NCBI GenBank assembly: GCA_010015655.1
Contig: ML976663.1
Span: 434,623-490,843 of the forward strand
Direction: 5' to 3'
Length of the DNA stretch: 56,221 nucleotides
Origin: Bimuria novae-zelandiae CBS 107.79
Lineage: Eukaryota; Ascomycota; Dothideomycetes; Pleosporales; Didymosphaeriaceae
The translations under genes and the position numbers were made by a program. Of the stretch, positions 32,686-44,955 are shown piece after piece (the stretch's first letter is position 1; each line of letters starts with the position of its first letter). Below the pieces are notes generated by a model, which was given only the letters and a program-made list of their open reading frames with translations, ran no database searches and was not told the DNA's origin.

Positions 32686-33340
32686 AATGTGTTACCCAAG
32701 TCTTTCAAGAGCGGCATTGCCCTTCCAAGGAAGACAGCGCACCCACATTTGGCGTGAGCCACTGGCCCTCTTTCATGGTAATGTTTCAAGCTTCTTGCTC
32801 CTACAACCGGGCAACTGAACCATCATGCGGTCTCTGAGCTCTTGGCCATGCAAAATTTTTTACGCATTTAACTGCTCGAGTTCTCTGGGGAAAGATTGCA
32901 GCCGGCATAGTTGCGGTATTCCTCGTATGGCCAAAAGGCACAATCTTGTCGCGCTCGGCGGGGTTTTGTTTTCGTCATGGTAACAAAGCATACGTTGTTT
33001 TGGGCATTTATTTGGGGCCTCAAAAAGATAATTGGGATTTTCAGCTTGCTATGAATAGATATTGGATCAATCATCCCGAGATCCTGCTCTCCAACTAATA
33101 TATGCTGCACAAGCGCAGATCGCTATTGGCAAGACTAGATCTCTTCTTCGTGAACTGCTGTTGCTAATGCTTTGCCCATCGAAGTCCATCTAGCCTTCGA
33201 AAATGTTCCCAGCTATGGCGTCTTTGAAAGCAATACAACCCGCCCCTGCAACCAGGCGCTAAACCCTCACATGAAAATAGGCGTGTAAGTTTCGAGGCAG
33301 GATTGCTTCAATGTCTTCTTATAGCAATGAATCCTTACGT
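32686..33340. other. Convergent intergenic region
   Basis: This lies between the ends of paralog 2 and the HET gene. No open frame or repeat worth naming. Confidence 0.45.
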
Positions 33341-34852
33341 TTAGCCTTGAAGTCGTCTTGGACCGATTTTCGCAAACGCACGAGAAAGTCTGAATTCCTC
33401 TCGGACTCCTCTTTCTACGGCATCGCATGGCACTTCGCTGAATTGTACTCCAAGATCGATAGAAAGTGGTTCTGCAGAGGCCGGCTTCTGCGGTACTTCT
33501 TCGGAATCAATCTTTGCTGGCATTCTCTCTGTGAAACTGTTGGAACCCTCTGGCTCCTCTGCACCGAGACTGTTGTCTTTCAACTCGAGCGCGAAGTCCA
33601 GGTCATCCAGGAAGCGCTCAAAATCTTCGTCCTGCACTTCTTCCAAAGCTTCCTGTGTGTAAGGCCTGTCATAGCATTCCTCGAACTCTACTTCAACGAC
33701 CTGTTCTCGGATGGCCTTACTTGAAGTCGCGTAGTTGACCACGATTCTAACCTGAGGCTTTACCATGCTGAGCATTCCGTACACCCGGTCACGCACATCT
33801 CTGCACTCTGCTTTCTTTGCGAGCTTCATCAGATCCTGCCAGGTGTAACGCAGCCCCGAATCGTGATATCTGATGTAGCGTGGCTCGCGATCCAGTTTGT
33901 CGCGGTGTCGTCCTTGTGTCGAAATTGAAATTGGTGCTTTATAGGAGGGTGCTGATAATTCCTCGTAGGATGGCAACGGGGGGCCAATTTGTAGCCCGTG
34001 ACCCGGATGAGCTATTTGCGGCAATGCCATTCTCTGCTGCATATAAGCCGCGGTAAGTCTGCGTCTCGCCATCATGAATGGCCAGATACGAGCTATTGCG
34101 AGTGACTGGTCTAGCTTCGCCACGTCTCGAACGAGCTCTCGCAAGAGCGCGCCGCTGATTTGCGCAGAGCCGCTCATGATGACGACTTGCCGAGCCAGCA
34201 CAAACTCCTGAATAATCCACAGGCGGCTCCAATACTGATTTGAGACAATCTTCTGAAAGGCCTGCAGCTCGGAATTTTCGCGGTCGGTTCCCTGTCGGCG
34301 CACTGCGTTGCGCGCGGCTACTCTGACGGCTTCCTCCGTGCCGTCTGTGCCCTTCCCTAGCCATACGAGAACTTGGAGTGCCTTGGAGTAAATGAAACCC
34401 ATCCGGGCGACCCGGTGGTTCTTTTCCTCGATGCTCGATTGGTCGATGCATAACTGATCAATCCAGATCCAGGGCGTACGGATCCACTGAGCCTCTCGCT
34501 CTGCGAACGGGTCGTAGGGCCAGCTTCTGCTGGGCCTTTGGTCTTCATACTTCGCAGTTTGCATAACCGACTGTCGTGAAAGGAAATCAAAAAGATTGTC
34601 GCTGACGTTCAAAAGCAACTTGTTCACAAGTATTTCATGGTTGCCAAGGCTGTCGCCCCATCTGTACGATACAGCCTTGTAGGCCGGCGCGGAGTCCAGT
34701 CTAAAGTGCTTGATAGTACAGCTTGGTTTTGCAGCGGTTCCCGATATCTTGACCAGTCTGAATTCCTCTCCTTCGTCGTGGTATAAGTGCCGGTAGCTGA
34801 AACGCCTTTGGTCGCGATACGCCTCGCACGCTTCCCAGCCGTCGGTGTCCAT
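33341..34852 (-). CDS. HET-domain (heterokaryon incompatibility) protein
   Basis: The single exon encodes 503 aa and is intact. The HET domain occupies about 55-260: YKAVSYRWGD (58-67), WIDQLCIDQ (130-138), then EKNHRVARMGFIYSKALQVLVWLG (about 142-166). These are the conserved blocks of PF06985, which drives programmed cell death when unlike strains fuse or when a partner NLR is triggered. Residues 300-380 carry TWQDLMKLAKKAECRDVRDRVYGML, the usual second block after the HET core. The C-terminal 120 residues are acidic and without a known domain. The gene is transcribed away from the NLR gene, with 499 bp between the starts. Self-recognition or defence is inferred from family and neighbourhood. 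Confidence 0.9.
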   Translation of the reverse strand: MDTDGWEACEAYRDQRRFSYRHLYHDEGEEFRLVKISGTAAKPSCTIKHFRLDSAPAYKAVSYRWGDSLGNHEILVNKLLLNVSDNLFDFLSRQSVMQTAKYEDQRPSRSWPYDPFAEREAQWIRTPWIWIDQLCIDQSSIEEKNHRVARMGFIYSKALQVLVWLGKGTDGTEEAVRVAARNAVRRQGTDRENSELQAFQKIVSNQYWSRLWIIQEFVLARQVVIMSGSAQISGALLRELVRDVAKLDQSLAIARIWPFMMARRRLTAAYMQQRMALPQIAHPGHGLQIGPPLPSYEELSAPSYKAPISISTQGRHRDKLDREPRYIRYHDSGLRYTWQDLMKLAKKAECRDVRDRVYGMLSMVKPQVRIVVNYATSSKAIREQVVEVEFEECYDRPYTQEALEEVQDEDFERFLDDLDFALELKDNSLGAEEPEGSNSFTERMPAKIDSEEVPQKPASAEPLSIDLGVQFSEVPCDAVERGVREEFRLSRAFAKIGPRRLQG

Positions 34853-35351
34853 AAATTACGTCCTAGTGATAGATTTTGTAATGCATGAGATTTGACATTG
34901 CTCATATAGATGCGCTATTCAGGCTCGCTGTGGCCAGACTGATTTCTGACGAGCAAAAATCAAGGAGGTCGTGGTGGCATACATAGAGCGCTAAGCCTCT
35001 TACAGCCTTCATCGCCCCCGCTTTCAGGTTCAAAGTTTAGGGGCTTGCGCTGGCGTTACCGTAGCACTCACAATATCGTGTGCGATACCAACCGAATAGG
35101 AAATCGGATGTGATGATACCGCGTTCTAGTTACTTGACCTCAATCATCCAAGAATCTACGTCGAATGAACGGATTGTCTGGGGAGGGGTTAGCGTGCTCA
35201 GCCCCTCCATGGTTGCCGAATTCCATGCTGCATCTCAGCCTGATGACGAAGCCGACAATCACCTTTACAGTTTCTTCGACATCCTCACTGATGGGCTTTC
35301 TCATATGACAGACAACAGACCATGCCCCGTTTACTCTGCTGAGCTGTTTCC
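34853..35351. promoter_or_regulatory. Divergent promoter region of the HET and NLR genes
   Basis: 499 bp separate the two start codons, so the genes could share control elements. The short frame at 35080-35364 has no motifs. No specific binding site was recognised. Confidence 0.45.
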
Positions 35352-38300
35352 ATGGACCCTTTGAGCATCGCTGCCGGCGTAGCTGGCTTGTTGAGCCTGA
35401 CCTTACAACTTGTGGAGTGAGGCAACAAGTGCAGTCACGACTTTCTCAAAGCGCAGCTTTACGAGCTCTTATTCGAGCTAAACGCCCTATCGGGCGCGTT
35501 AAAGCGGTTACAATAATTCCTGGACGATCCGGACACACACCCGGGATTCGGCAATACATCAGTTTTGCTATCTTCGAATACGAGATGTAAGATACTACTT
35601 CAGGAGCTGCTATGGGGACTTCAAGCGGTAATAAACGAGCCGAATAAGTTTAAAAGAGCTGCGGACAGACTTCTATGGCCTTTCGATGAGAAGGAGCATC
35701 GGCAGAATATTGAACAGATCCATCGGTACACGCAGATCTTTAGCTTTGCTTTGACGATCGAAGGCTGTTCTCTCTTATCCAAGTCTTCAAAGGAGGTATC
35801 TGATGCTCTGACCGAGCAAGGAGTAAAGTTGGAAGAGACCAAGAAACTTTGTGCATCAATGCCGACTCTGGTAAGCCAGATCGAACAATCGCTGGCTCAG
35901 ATCACCTCCATTCAATCCCTCATACACAGCCTGCCCGATCATACTCAAGAGCTCTCAATACTCTCTCGCGATTTACGGTCACTCAAGGAGATTGCGACAA
36001 AACAGGACAATGAAGCAGAACGAACGAAAATACTGTCGTGGTTGTCACCTGTGCTTTTCGAAGCAAGACAAAGACAGTTGCAAGAGCTTCATGAAGCTGG
36101 TACTGGATCGTGGCTTCCAGATCACGCCACATTCGAACGATGGAAATCCGAGAAAGGGTCCAGGTTGTGGTGCTCAGGAATACCAGGGGCCGGAAAAACA
36201 TTCATGGCATCGCTCGTCATCAAAACCCTTCAACACTCTGATATACCTGTCGTCTTCATATTCGCCGACTACAAGGATCATAGTATGCATACTAGCCTGG
36301 ATCTCCTGTCTTCTATCACGCGTCAATTAGCTATGCACTGCCCTGCCGTCATAGATCTCGTGTATCCTAAGTACGAAAACCAGCTCGCGCACTCAACAGC
36401 CGAGGACGTCGACAGACTCACCTTTAGAGAACATCTGGAGGTCTAAAAGAACGCTGCTACAAGGCTGCACCGTCTCTATGTTGTCATAGATGCTCTCGAT
36501 GAAATTCCCAGTACAGAGGAATCCCGCGGTTCTGACGTTAGAACAGAGCTGATGAGCGCTTTGGTCCAGCTTGATTACGTCTCCATCTTCTGTACTACAC
36601 GACCTCACATTGATTCATCTCTGTACTTCCAGTCCCCTCTTCAGTTGCACATCGAAGCAAAAGACTCAGACTTGCGTTTATTTCTGGAAGCGAGAATGTC
36701 CTCAGCCAGTCGACTGTCTAGAATACTCTCAAAGGACAGGTATCTTAAAGAAGACATCATCACGACTATCACGAAAAAGGCTTCGGGGATGTTTCTCCTG
36801 GCGCAGCTCCAGATTGAGGAGGTCAAAACCGCCATGTCGGTTCGTCAGGTCCGTACAGTGCTCGAGAAATTGTCAGGACAGCTTCCTGGAATGTATGACG
36901 CTACCATTGAGCGCATAAAACGTCAGTCTACGATTGAGGCTGGGCTTGGTATTCGCGCAATATTCTGGGTTGCCAACGTCACACGCCCATTGACTGTGGC
37001 TGAGTTTACTCACGCACTTTCGATAGAAGGCGGACGATCATAACCTCGACAACAGTAGTCTGATGGACATCAACCTCATCCTCGAAACATGCGGTGGGCT
37101 CGTTCAGGTGCAATCTGCCTCGTTGAAAGTGAGTGTTGAGCGCAACCGTCTCATCAAAGAGACGGTAAACTTTGTGCACTACACTACACAAGAGTACATG
37201 GATACCTTGATCTCGTCGACCGGCGAAGAAATCCATGCAGACATTGCCAACACAAGCCTAACCTACCTCTGCTTCGATAATTTTCGGCATAACACAATGC
37301 TAGCCACTACCTTCTATCCATTCCTGGCTTATGCTGCTCCCTTTTGGTCGGCACATGCAAAGCTAGCCGTGGATACATGTTCATCCAGGTACGTAGTGAT
37401 ACACGATAACCATCCACCCATTCACCGATATCAATTTTACTGGCGCTCTAATTTAGCGATTGTATATTACGTATGGATCTTATCGAAAAACTGATCTCGC
37501 CAACTTTTCCGCGCGTGGGGCAAAATTGGTTACGGATCGCTGTACCACAATTCGGTACCTTGAGCAACCCGTGGAAGATCCCGTTAGGCTTTGCAGCAGG
37601 CGCGATAGCTCTCCATGGCGCAACTGAAGTCCTTCGTTTCGTTCTTGATAAGGGTGTTCAAATCGATGTCCGATCGTTGCGCGGGTTAACCCCGTTCAAG
37701 ATCGCACAGTCATCCAAGCTTCAAAACAAAGAATGCCTGGAATTGCTGATACGTCATGGGCTTGGGGGAACACCCCAAATGAAGCAGAGATGGCTTGTAA
37801 CAATATCAGGATGCCATACCACTGGAGAAGCACTGGATGCATTTGTTTCTGTGGTAATGAAGGACCCTAGTCTCTTTGGTACGTACATTATTCGCAAGAT
37901 ATCGCTAAATACAGATATTTGGTTCTGACTTCTCCAGACTTCCCCCTCTTGGATCACATTATACAATCGGGCAACCTGGGCCTTTTAAAAGCCTTAGCTA
38001 CAAGGGGCTTCGATTTCAGCCCTTTCCAAGGGTTTCAAAGCCCACTAATAACAGCATTCATGCACCAAAAACTGCCTATCGTGGAGTACCTCGTGTCCGA
38101 ATTGCGAGTAAAATTGGAAGACCCTTACGTTCGATACACACTCGAAGTGCTTCTTTTGAGGCTCCATACGGCAGTGGGCAATGCTCAAGCACTTTGCACC
38201 TTCAGTTTATTGAAGACGTGCCAAATCATGTTTGAAGATGACCTGGATACGAGAATGGTACGCACTTATCCATGGCTTACTTGTGATTTGTTCCTGTGTC

Positions 38301-39322
38301 TCTGTCGATGCGGCACTACAGAAGATCTAGACCAGATGGAGGTCGCTATTCGCAGAGGCTTACGTCCGATCGATTTTGCCTTGCTAAACACCCTCTGGGA
38401 GCCAGAAAGCGATGTTGGCTACGAAATCTCGACTACTGACCTCAACACAGCAGCCAAGAATGTTCAGAGCTTAGTGAGTTACCGCTCGGAGACAGATCAG
38501 CCTCACGTCGCGGAGCTAGAAGGCGCTGCCAAACCTGTTCTACTGGCTGGGGAAGAAGACATTGCGATTTCACAATTCAAAACGACCTTTATGACTCTCA
38601 GAGGCAAGCTCACCTCCAGACCCACCTTTCATCGCAGATATGAGCCACTGATTGAGGAAGCTTTGAGTCCAGTGGATTATGACCTGCAGGCACGATACCG
38701 TCATATCACGGATCCAGACAGCGCTTTCGAACTCTATATGCCGATTGCAGTAGAAGATAGTGTGACTGCACAGATCACTACATTACTGCGTCGCTTGGAG
38801 GATCCCTCAAGAGACCGGTCAAAACTACGCGTGGAGAATGCGACGGACGTGACTCAACAGTTGGAGAGATACGGTATACTAAAGGAACTTCATAGTAAAA
38901 GCTGGGAGAATCGGTACTGGGACACAATGGATCTGGACAGTGATGGTTTGGATCGGGGAAAAAGTAACCGTGTCTTCGATTTTGGCGAATCGGCGATTGA
39001 CGCGCGACACCGACGGCGACTTCTTCGCGGACTTGGCTTGGGCGACTCTGACGACTCCGATAGCTCTGACGACTCCACTGCTTCTCGCCCCCGCGTGAAG
39101 TGGCCTACCAACAATTGGTTCCTTAGTGTTCCGACAACAGGTGGCAGCATCGACAATTCTGACGACTCTGACGACTCGAACGGCCCTTTAGAATCTAAAG
39201 ACTCTGACGACTCCAACGATGCTAATAATAAGGAAAACGCTACCAGCTCCAAAAAACTCGATTGCTCCCTTCCATCAGATTCCGCTATACTCCTTTGGAA
39301 ACCACTGACGCCTTCCGAATGA
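35352..39322 (+). pseudogene. NLR/STAND protein with HeLo-like N-terminus and NACHT, broken by three stops and a frameshift
   Basis: ATG 35352 begins MDPLSIAAGVAGLLSLTLQL, the start of the fungal HeLo-like STAND N-terminal domain (PF17111). NACHT follows with Walker A GIPGAGKT (36177-36200), Walker B YVVIDALDE (from 36477) and FCTTRPH. A winged-helix part (NVTRPLTVAEFTHAL), HYTTQEY and ankyrin-like repeats (ALHGATEVLRFVLDKG, 37.6 kb; IIQSGNLGLLKALATRG, 38.0 kb) come next. Introns are 37389-37456 and 37879-37937, both with good signals. In-frame stops TGA (35418), TAA (35514) and TAA (36444) and a one-base frameshift near 37026-37043 disable it. Coding similarity runs through each lesion. Without them it would be about 1280 aa. 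The C-terminus is Ser/Asp-rich low complexity, not repeats. Such proteins sense non-self and trigger cell death. Confidence 0.82.
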
Positions 39323-39902
39323 GGAAATCGTCATCAACTTCGGTAAAACTGGATACTGTCCCACAGATAAGAGACGGTGGATAGATACGTGGGCACTGAA
39401 CGCGAAATCAGTATGGAGCAATAAACACCCTGCCCTCACCACCTAGTCCTACGTTTCAAGTGAAAAGGAAAGGTCAAAGAAGAAGCCGTCGGAGTAAATA
39501 ACATGATTTATGCCTCGTTGTACATGGCGGCCTCATCCATAGATACGGGACCAATCGTGTGAATATAATCAGGAGTGCAGATAGACAGAGTTTTGTCCAT
39601 GTCAAGGGTGCAGGAGCATGATAGGAAGGTGTTGGCCAAGTCGGTTGAAACCTGCGAAGGCGCCATAGTGATCTCGGATGCGATTGAATGCAACGCATAT
39701 GCACTTCTGCGGCACGACAATATATACGAGGCTGATCCGTAACGAATGAAAAGGGCGCGCGGTGGTAGGCGGAGTAAAGCGGCTTTCACCGTGAAAGACA
39801 ACGCCCACCTGGACTGGTGCAAACTTGGTACAAATACGCGTCCGGCTCAGTCTGAAGGCCACCCCTCACTGCTCTTCTACAAGTAAAAGCTTAGACTTGA
39901 TC
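39323..39902. other. Intergenic region
   Basis: No supported gene. Overlapping frames on the minus strand (39474-39862) are short and without motifs. Confidence 0.45.
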
Positions 39903-40852
39903 ATGCTGACCATCAAGCGCGACCATCACGACATCTACCCCTTCATCTCGCCCAAGGGCCGCTTGGCGGGTGCCGCAAAGGGTAAAAGTCTCCTCGTCAC
40001 AGGTGGCGGGAAGGGTGTGGATAAGGTACGATGGCAGTTTTCCCATTCATCTTCTATATGTCCGCTCCTGACCCCAGCTAGGCCATCGCCGAGCAGTTTG
40101 CTCTAGCTGGAGCTGTTCAAATCACCATTACTGGCTGAGAGTAAAAAGTACTAGATGCGACCAAAGCTTCAGTCGAAGCCCAGGGTCCGGGCGTCTCCGT
40201 CACCACAGTTGCGGCTGACGTGACGGCCGAGGACGATGTATCTGCCATCTTCGCAGCCCTCCCTCGAGGCCAGCCCCCGGACATCCTCATTAACAATGCA
40301 GGCATCAACGCGGACTTCTCTATTGCCGACTCGGATCCCGCAACATGGTGGCGCGATTTCGAAGTCAACGTCAAAGGAACATACCTTGTCACCCGTGCAT
40401 ATCTGCGGCTGTTAGACGGCAAACCCGGCACCATCGTCAACGTCTCGCCCAGCATCTCCGACGCCGTCTTACCCAATATGAGCAGCTACGCCACGGCCAA
40501 ACATGCTGTGAATAGGTTTACCGAATCGGTGCAGCTCGAATACGGAGCCCAAGGGGTCCGGTGTATGGCTTTCCACCCGGGAGGTATTTCCAGCACAGGC
40601 ATGGGTCAGCGAGCACCTCTTCAGTTTCGAGGCTCTTTGTTGGATACCCCAGAATTGGCGGCGAGGACTGCGCTGTACCTTAGCACCCCGGAGGCGAGCT
40701 ACCTGGACGGTCGTCTTGTATTTGCTGATTGGAATATGGAGGAAGTGGAGAAGCTGAAGGATTCGATCGTCGAGGATAACCTGCTCGTTTCCCGTATTAA
40801 CTGGGGTCCATCGATCAGTACCGAGATTATAGGCCAGCTACCAAGGTCATAA
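39903..40852 (+). pseudogene. Short-chain dehydrogenase/reductase, broken by two stops
   Basis: Exon 1 39903-40025, intron 40026-40081 (GTACGA ... CTAG), exon 2 40082-40852; about 298 codons. The Rossmann start reads LLVTGGGKGVDKAIA, where GxGIG is expected, so the third glycine is replaced by Asp (a G-to-A change). After AVQITITG the frame has TGA (40136-40138), GAG, TAA (40142-40144), then KVLDATKASVEA continues. Arg (CGA) and Gln (CAA) fit both stop positions. Further on, DILINNAG and the catalytic YATAK with an upstream Ser are intact. A classical NAD(P)-dependent oxidoreductase of unknown substrate is thus inactivated at the cofactor site. Translation from an inner start would lack the Rossmann glycine motif. 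Confidence 0.78.
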
Positions 40853-41274
40853 TCAAGTGCCATATGGTAGAATACCATGTTACTCCACTCCCAAGCATTC
40901 CTCACTTCAGCGGTATCAGACATACCCCATTTCTCCTTTCATGCAATTGGGCCGCGAATGGCGCAAAATACGTCGTGCCGTCGCTCCTTCTCAAGTTCTA
41001 ATATTGTGTAATTGAACACGCCGTATCTTTTCTCCAGGGTCTGGCGACGGACAGTACCACACCATTCGGGCCCCAGCTCTTTCTCCAACGACACCTCACA
41101 ATTACGGCCAAAACCAAAGGAACGCCACATACCGTCACAACACTCACATCACATCATATCCAACCACAAGCACCACAAGTAGACTCTCTCCCAGGCGCAA
41201 CAAAACAGCCAGGGGCCTTAGTATATTATCCTCACCATGTCTCACGACTCTATTCTCTACATACCTCTCCCACC
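40853..41274. other. Intergenic region
   Basis: No gene seen. It contains the downstream regions of the dehydrogenase and TAPT1-family genes, which converge here. Confidence 0.45.
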
Positions 41275-44195
41275 CTACCAAATCCTCTTAGCAACCATAG
41301 CATACCGACTCACGCCGCCAAACACTACCCCCTCCCTCCTCTCCCTCTCCTCCCTCAGCCTAGCCTTTTCATCCCTCTCCCTTAGCCCCCTCAACCCCTC
41401 CGCGTCATCATTATATATCCAGCGCCTCTTCTCCTCATCGACGTCTACCACGCCCCATCCCCCGACCCTCTTCCCGCCCGTCTCGACATTCATGCGTTCA
41501 CGCTCTTTCATCCCATGGTACCGGTTCCGCGCAACGCGCAGCAGCATCATACCGAGCAGGAGCTTGAAGGCCAGAAAGAAGAGGTAGGCGATCAGGAAGA
41601 CGAGGAGCATGGTGGAGACGGCGATGAGGTCGTCGAGGGTCCAGGAGGTGTGGTACCATGGGACGGAGGAAGCGGCGGGAGAGGCAAAGCCGAGGGTGGA
41701 GCGGCCGAGGGCGCGGCGGAAGATGTGGTCGATGTGTGCCAGAGCGGCGGTCGTGGCGGGCGAGGAGATAGGCGGCTCGTTGGGCGCGAGCGAGGTCGAG
41801 GTGCTGGGGAAGGGAGCCGGCATGTGCGTGGCGATGAACATGTGGTAGGTTTGGACGGCGGCGCGGATGAAGAGGCAGCTGAGGGGGAGGACGGGGAGGC
41901 CGAGGCGGCGGGTGAGGTTTTGGTCGATGAAGGCCTGGGGTTGTGTCAGTGACCACATAGAATATATTGAGTGTAGAAGACGGAACTTACGTCGGAGTAA
42001 TAGTCTTTCGCCAGGACGTCCAAGAACTTCTCGTACACCTCTGGTTTCGTCTGATTGAACTTTGTGATGTACGCGTGCTTCAACCAATCCACTGCCATCT
42101 CACTGCCGAGAACCAGTAAGAACGGACTCAGCACCTGACCTATCCATTTTGGAAAGATGGTGAAGCTCATCGGTAGGATGCTGGAAGCCGAGAACGGGGC
42201 CGAGGTCGTCGCATTGCCGCCTGTGAAAGAGCTGCTGAAGGATGGCGCACCTATGCTAAGCCCTCCTACTTCGACAATGTTGCGCATCGCAATGATGAGC
42301 AACATCAACCACAGCTGAAAGCGCTCGACAATGTCCGCACATGTGACCTGAAACAAATTCTCCTTTTCAAACTTCTTGAAGACGGTAGATTTGATCTCCA
42401 CGAACTGGTTCGACATGAGAAGGGTTAGAAGCGCATTAGAATACGAGTTGACGGCAACGTTCAGCGTGATCACCTGGTAGAAGAGCGCAGTCGCATGCGC
42501 TACATTATACACTAGCGCGAGCAGAAACATCCACAAAGGCCTAAGGACCTTGCTCCGACCATCCGGATTTCGATCGAGCGTTTCCCGTGAAAACAGGCAT
42601 TCGAGAACATCTTGTCCAAGAGCAGAGAGGAGACGATCGCACACTTCGAGGACGTTGTAGATGACGTACAATTTGATAGCAGACTGTCCTCGTATACCGT
42701 GGTACATTCTGCTAGCGTCAAATCGCATCAGAAGCATGCTGCTCACAATGACCAGAGCACCTTTCAGCATATCTGCCTTGTGACTAGGAAGCAGCGCAGA
42801 AGGCGTTGACATCGTCCTACGATGTCGATACCGCGTGCGCGTGCGTTTCGGGGCTGGAGCATCCTTAGTATCAGGAAATCGAAAGTTCATTCCATGGCGA
42901 TCATGCTCCCGTCCCGTAGTCGTACTAGAAGGATTAGGTGAAGTTGCATTAGAAGCGGAAGCCGAAGGTCCGCGCGACCGAGAGGACGACATTTCCTCTG
43001 CAGCTGAGTCCAGGGTCGGTGTAGGCGCATCGGTTTGTCTTCTCCGTCTCCATACTCTTGGTAAGCCGGTGCACACAAATTTGACTTCTTTAACCATGAC
43101 AGAACCCCACCACTTGATTAATATGCCAAGAGCAATGAAAAAGCGAAGCGGGAGAATGGTAAGCGTATGCATCCACGCGTCTAAGCAAGCTAGAGCCCCA
43201 AAGCCAAGTATAGCTTCCAGCTTAGGCGGTAGAAGGAGAAAGTTCACCAAGCGCTCGTACTTGATTTTGGAGGATTCATAAGGAAAGTCGGTCGTAGATG
43301 GTCGATATATGTACAATGGCGAGGGGCGATCGGCAGATAGCTCAAGCGAAAGGAATGTCGGCATTGACATGGGCGGTAGTGGTATTACTGGAGGCATTGG
43401 CGATGGCATGTCGCGATACCTGTCCTGCGGTGGCGCCTTGAGGGTCTCCCGAGTGGTGTCGAGATTAAGCGGCGGAGGAACATGCTTCGCGGACCTTCTT
43501 TCCTCCTCATATGCATGCGCCTGCCCATGTATCTTTTGGTTTGAATGTTTCCTCCGCATTAGAGTCGGCGTAGTGACGGACTTCTCCCTCAAGGAAGGCC
43601 ACTGCTTCGGTTCGTTTGGTTGGCCCTTGACCGCCACAATCTCCTTATCCACCCGTGTCTCCCTGCTCCTTGAGCGACTTCCTCTTCTCTTTTGAGCACC
43701 ATTGATTTCAGCTACGGGCTCTAGCTGGACTCCCAGCCCTCGGCCCCTCTCCCGCGCACGTCTCTCCTCATCAGGCGTCTGCCCCTCCAACGCATCTTGC
43801 TGTATAGGTGTCGCCGTCCGCACGGGTATACTCGCCGGCTCGCTCGTCAACTCATGAATCTTCCTCGGACTAAGCCTCAGTATCTTCTCCTGTTCGGAGA
43901 CGCTGCTCTTCCTCCTCCCATCGCCTGGTCTGCGAATGTGCGGCACACGTTTACTCTTCTCGCTCGCGTCCGACACAATCGCTTCATCCGTATTACTAGC
44001 CGTCCGACTGTCATCAGCAGGACTCAAGGCTCCATTCCCATTGGTGTTGACGTCGCTGGCTTCGTCCAGCAGCAGATCGGCCGTCTGCACGGTTAGAGGG
44101 GCCACATATTCCGGCTCGGGCGATAGCGCCGGCGTGGGCAGCAGATGTTCGGAGACGAGGACTTCACCATTCGTCTTGGTGTCGGTCCCGTTCAT
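41275..44195 (-). CDS. TAPT1/EMP65 family endoplasmic reticulum membrane protein
   Basis: Two exons (44195-41991, 41934-41275) are joined over a 56-bp intron (GTAAGT..CCCAG) into 954 aa. Residues 1-290 are hydrophilic, Arg/Ser-rich and probably cytosolic. The family domain (PF05346) starts near 300 with FPYESSKIKYERLVNFLLLPP and includes MRFDASRMYHGIRGQSAIKLYVIYNVLEVCDRL, NVAVNSYSNALLTLLMSNQFVEIKS and FQVTCADIVERFQL, with several transmembrane helices between. The C-terminal part adds two more helices (LIAVSTMLLVFLIAYLFFLAF) and a charged tail. Yeast Emp65 pairs with Slp1 to protect folding proteins in the ER; vertebrate TAPT1 acts at the ciliary base. The ER role is the one likely in a fungus. 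The gene is uninterrupted. Confidence 0.88.
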
Positions 44196-44955
44196 GGCGT
44201 GCGGGTGATTGCGCGGAAATGCGTGGCATCGTGCTGATGCCTACTTTGTGCTGTCCGCGAGATGTATCTCTAAGCTTGGACATCGCGCCAAGGCCCGGTT
44301 GAAGTCACTAACTCCGACTGTTATCGATAAGTGAACTGGCGAGACGTTCACCGCTCGTCACATATCAGACCAATGGATTGATCTTTGCTACGGAGTGAAA
44401 AGGTAGCCTGAGGCTACTCAAGTATAGTACTAAGCCCTGGATTGCCTTTGCATAGATGGTCCTAGGTCAACACAACGGCCTAACGCAGTATCAAGCAAAG
44501 TGTAATGGTAAAGTCGCATCATTCGCAGTCTCCTATATACTCCATCATCTTCGATCCCATGCAATGCTCCCATGAAGTCAACAGATCATTCCACCACCAC
44601 ACATGTTTCCATCAACTACCCAGCCGTACACTTGAAGTTCAGGCCTGGAAGACCTCGACCCATCTTCCCATCCGCAAACGGTCGATATTACAAGACCCCT
44701 CGTTGGTCTCGACATGAAAATATACAATCAGAAGATGAACCGTCCGGGCTAATAACATCGGCAAAGAAATGAAATGGTATGATTGCACGAACAGATAGGA
44801 AATCGTTACGCATCGGCGCGTCGCTGCGCGAATCGACCGAGGTAGGTAGGAAACAGGGTATGAAATGGCTATCGACAGCCCGCTTTTTAAGAGACAATCT
44901 GTGAGAATGTAAGAGAAAACCTTGTGTTCTCGCGGAACGCTGCATCGGCAAAGGT
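44196..44955. other. Intergenic region
   Basis: This lies between the start of the TAPT1-family gene and the end of the PEPCK gene, both on the minus strand. No supported gene; it contains the TAPT1 promoter and the PEPCK 3' end. Confidence 0.5.

Noticed and set aside
35417..35530. Possible introns removing the first two NLR stops
   Set aside because: The sequence between and after the stops reads as the expected HeLo-like domain in the same frame, and the GT-AG pairs available are too short or out of phase.
41498..41956. Open frames of 145-152 aa on both strands over the TAPT1-family gene
   Set aside because: They are shadows of the real coding frame in GC-rich DNA; the translations are Pro/Arg/His- or Gly/Glu-rich with no motif.
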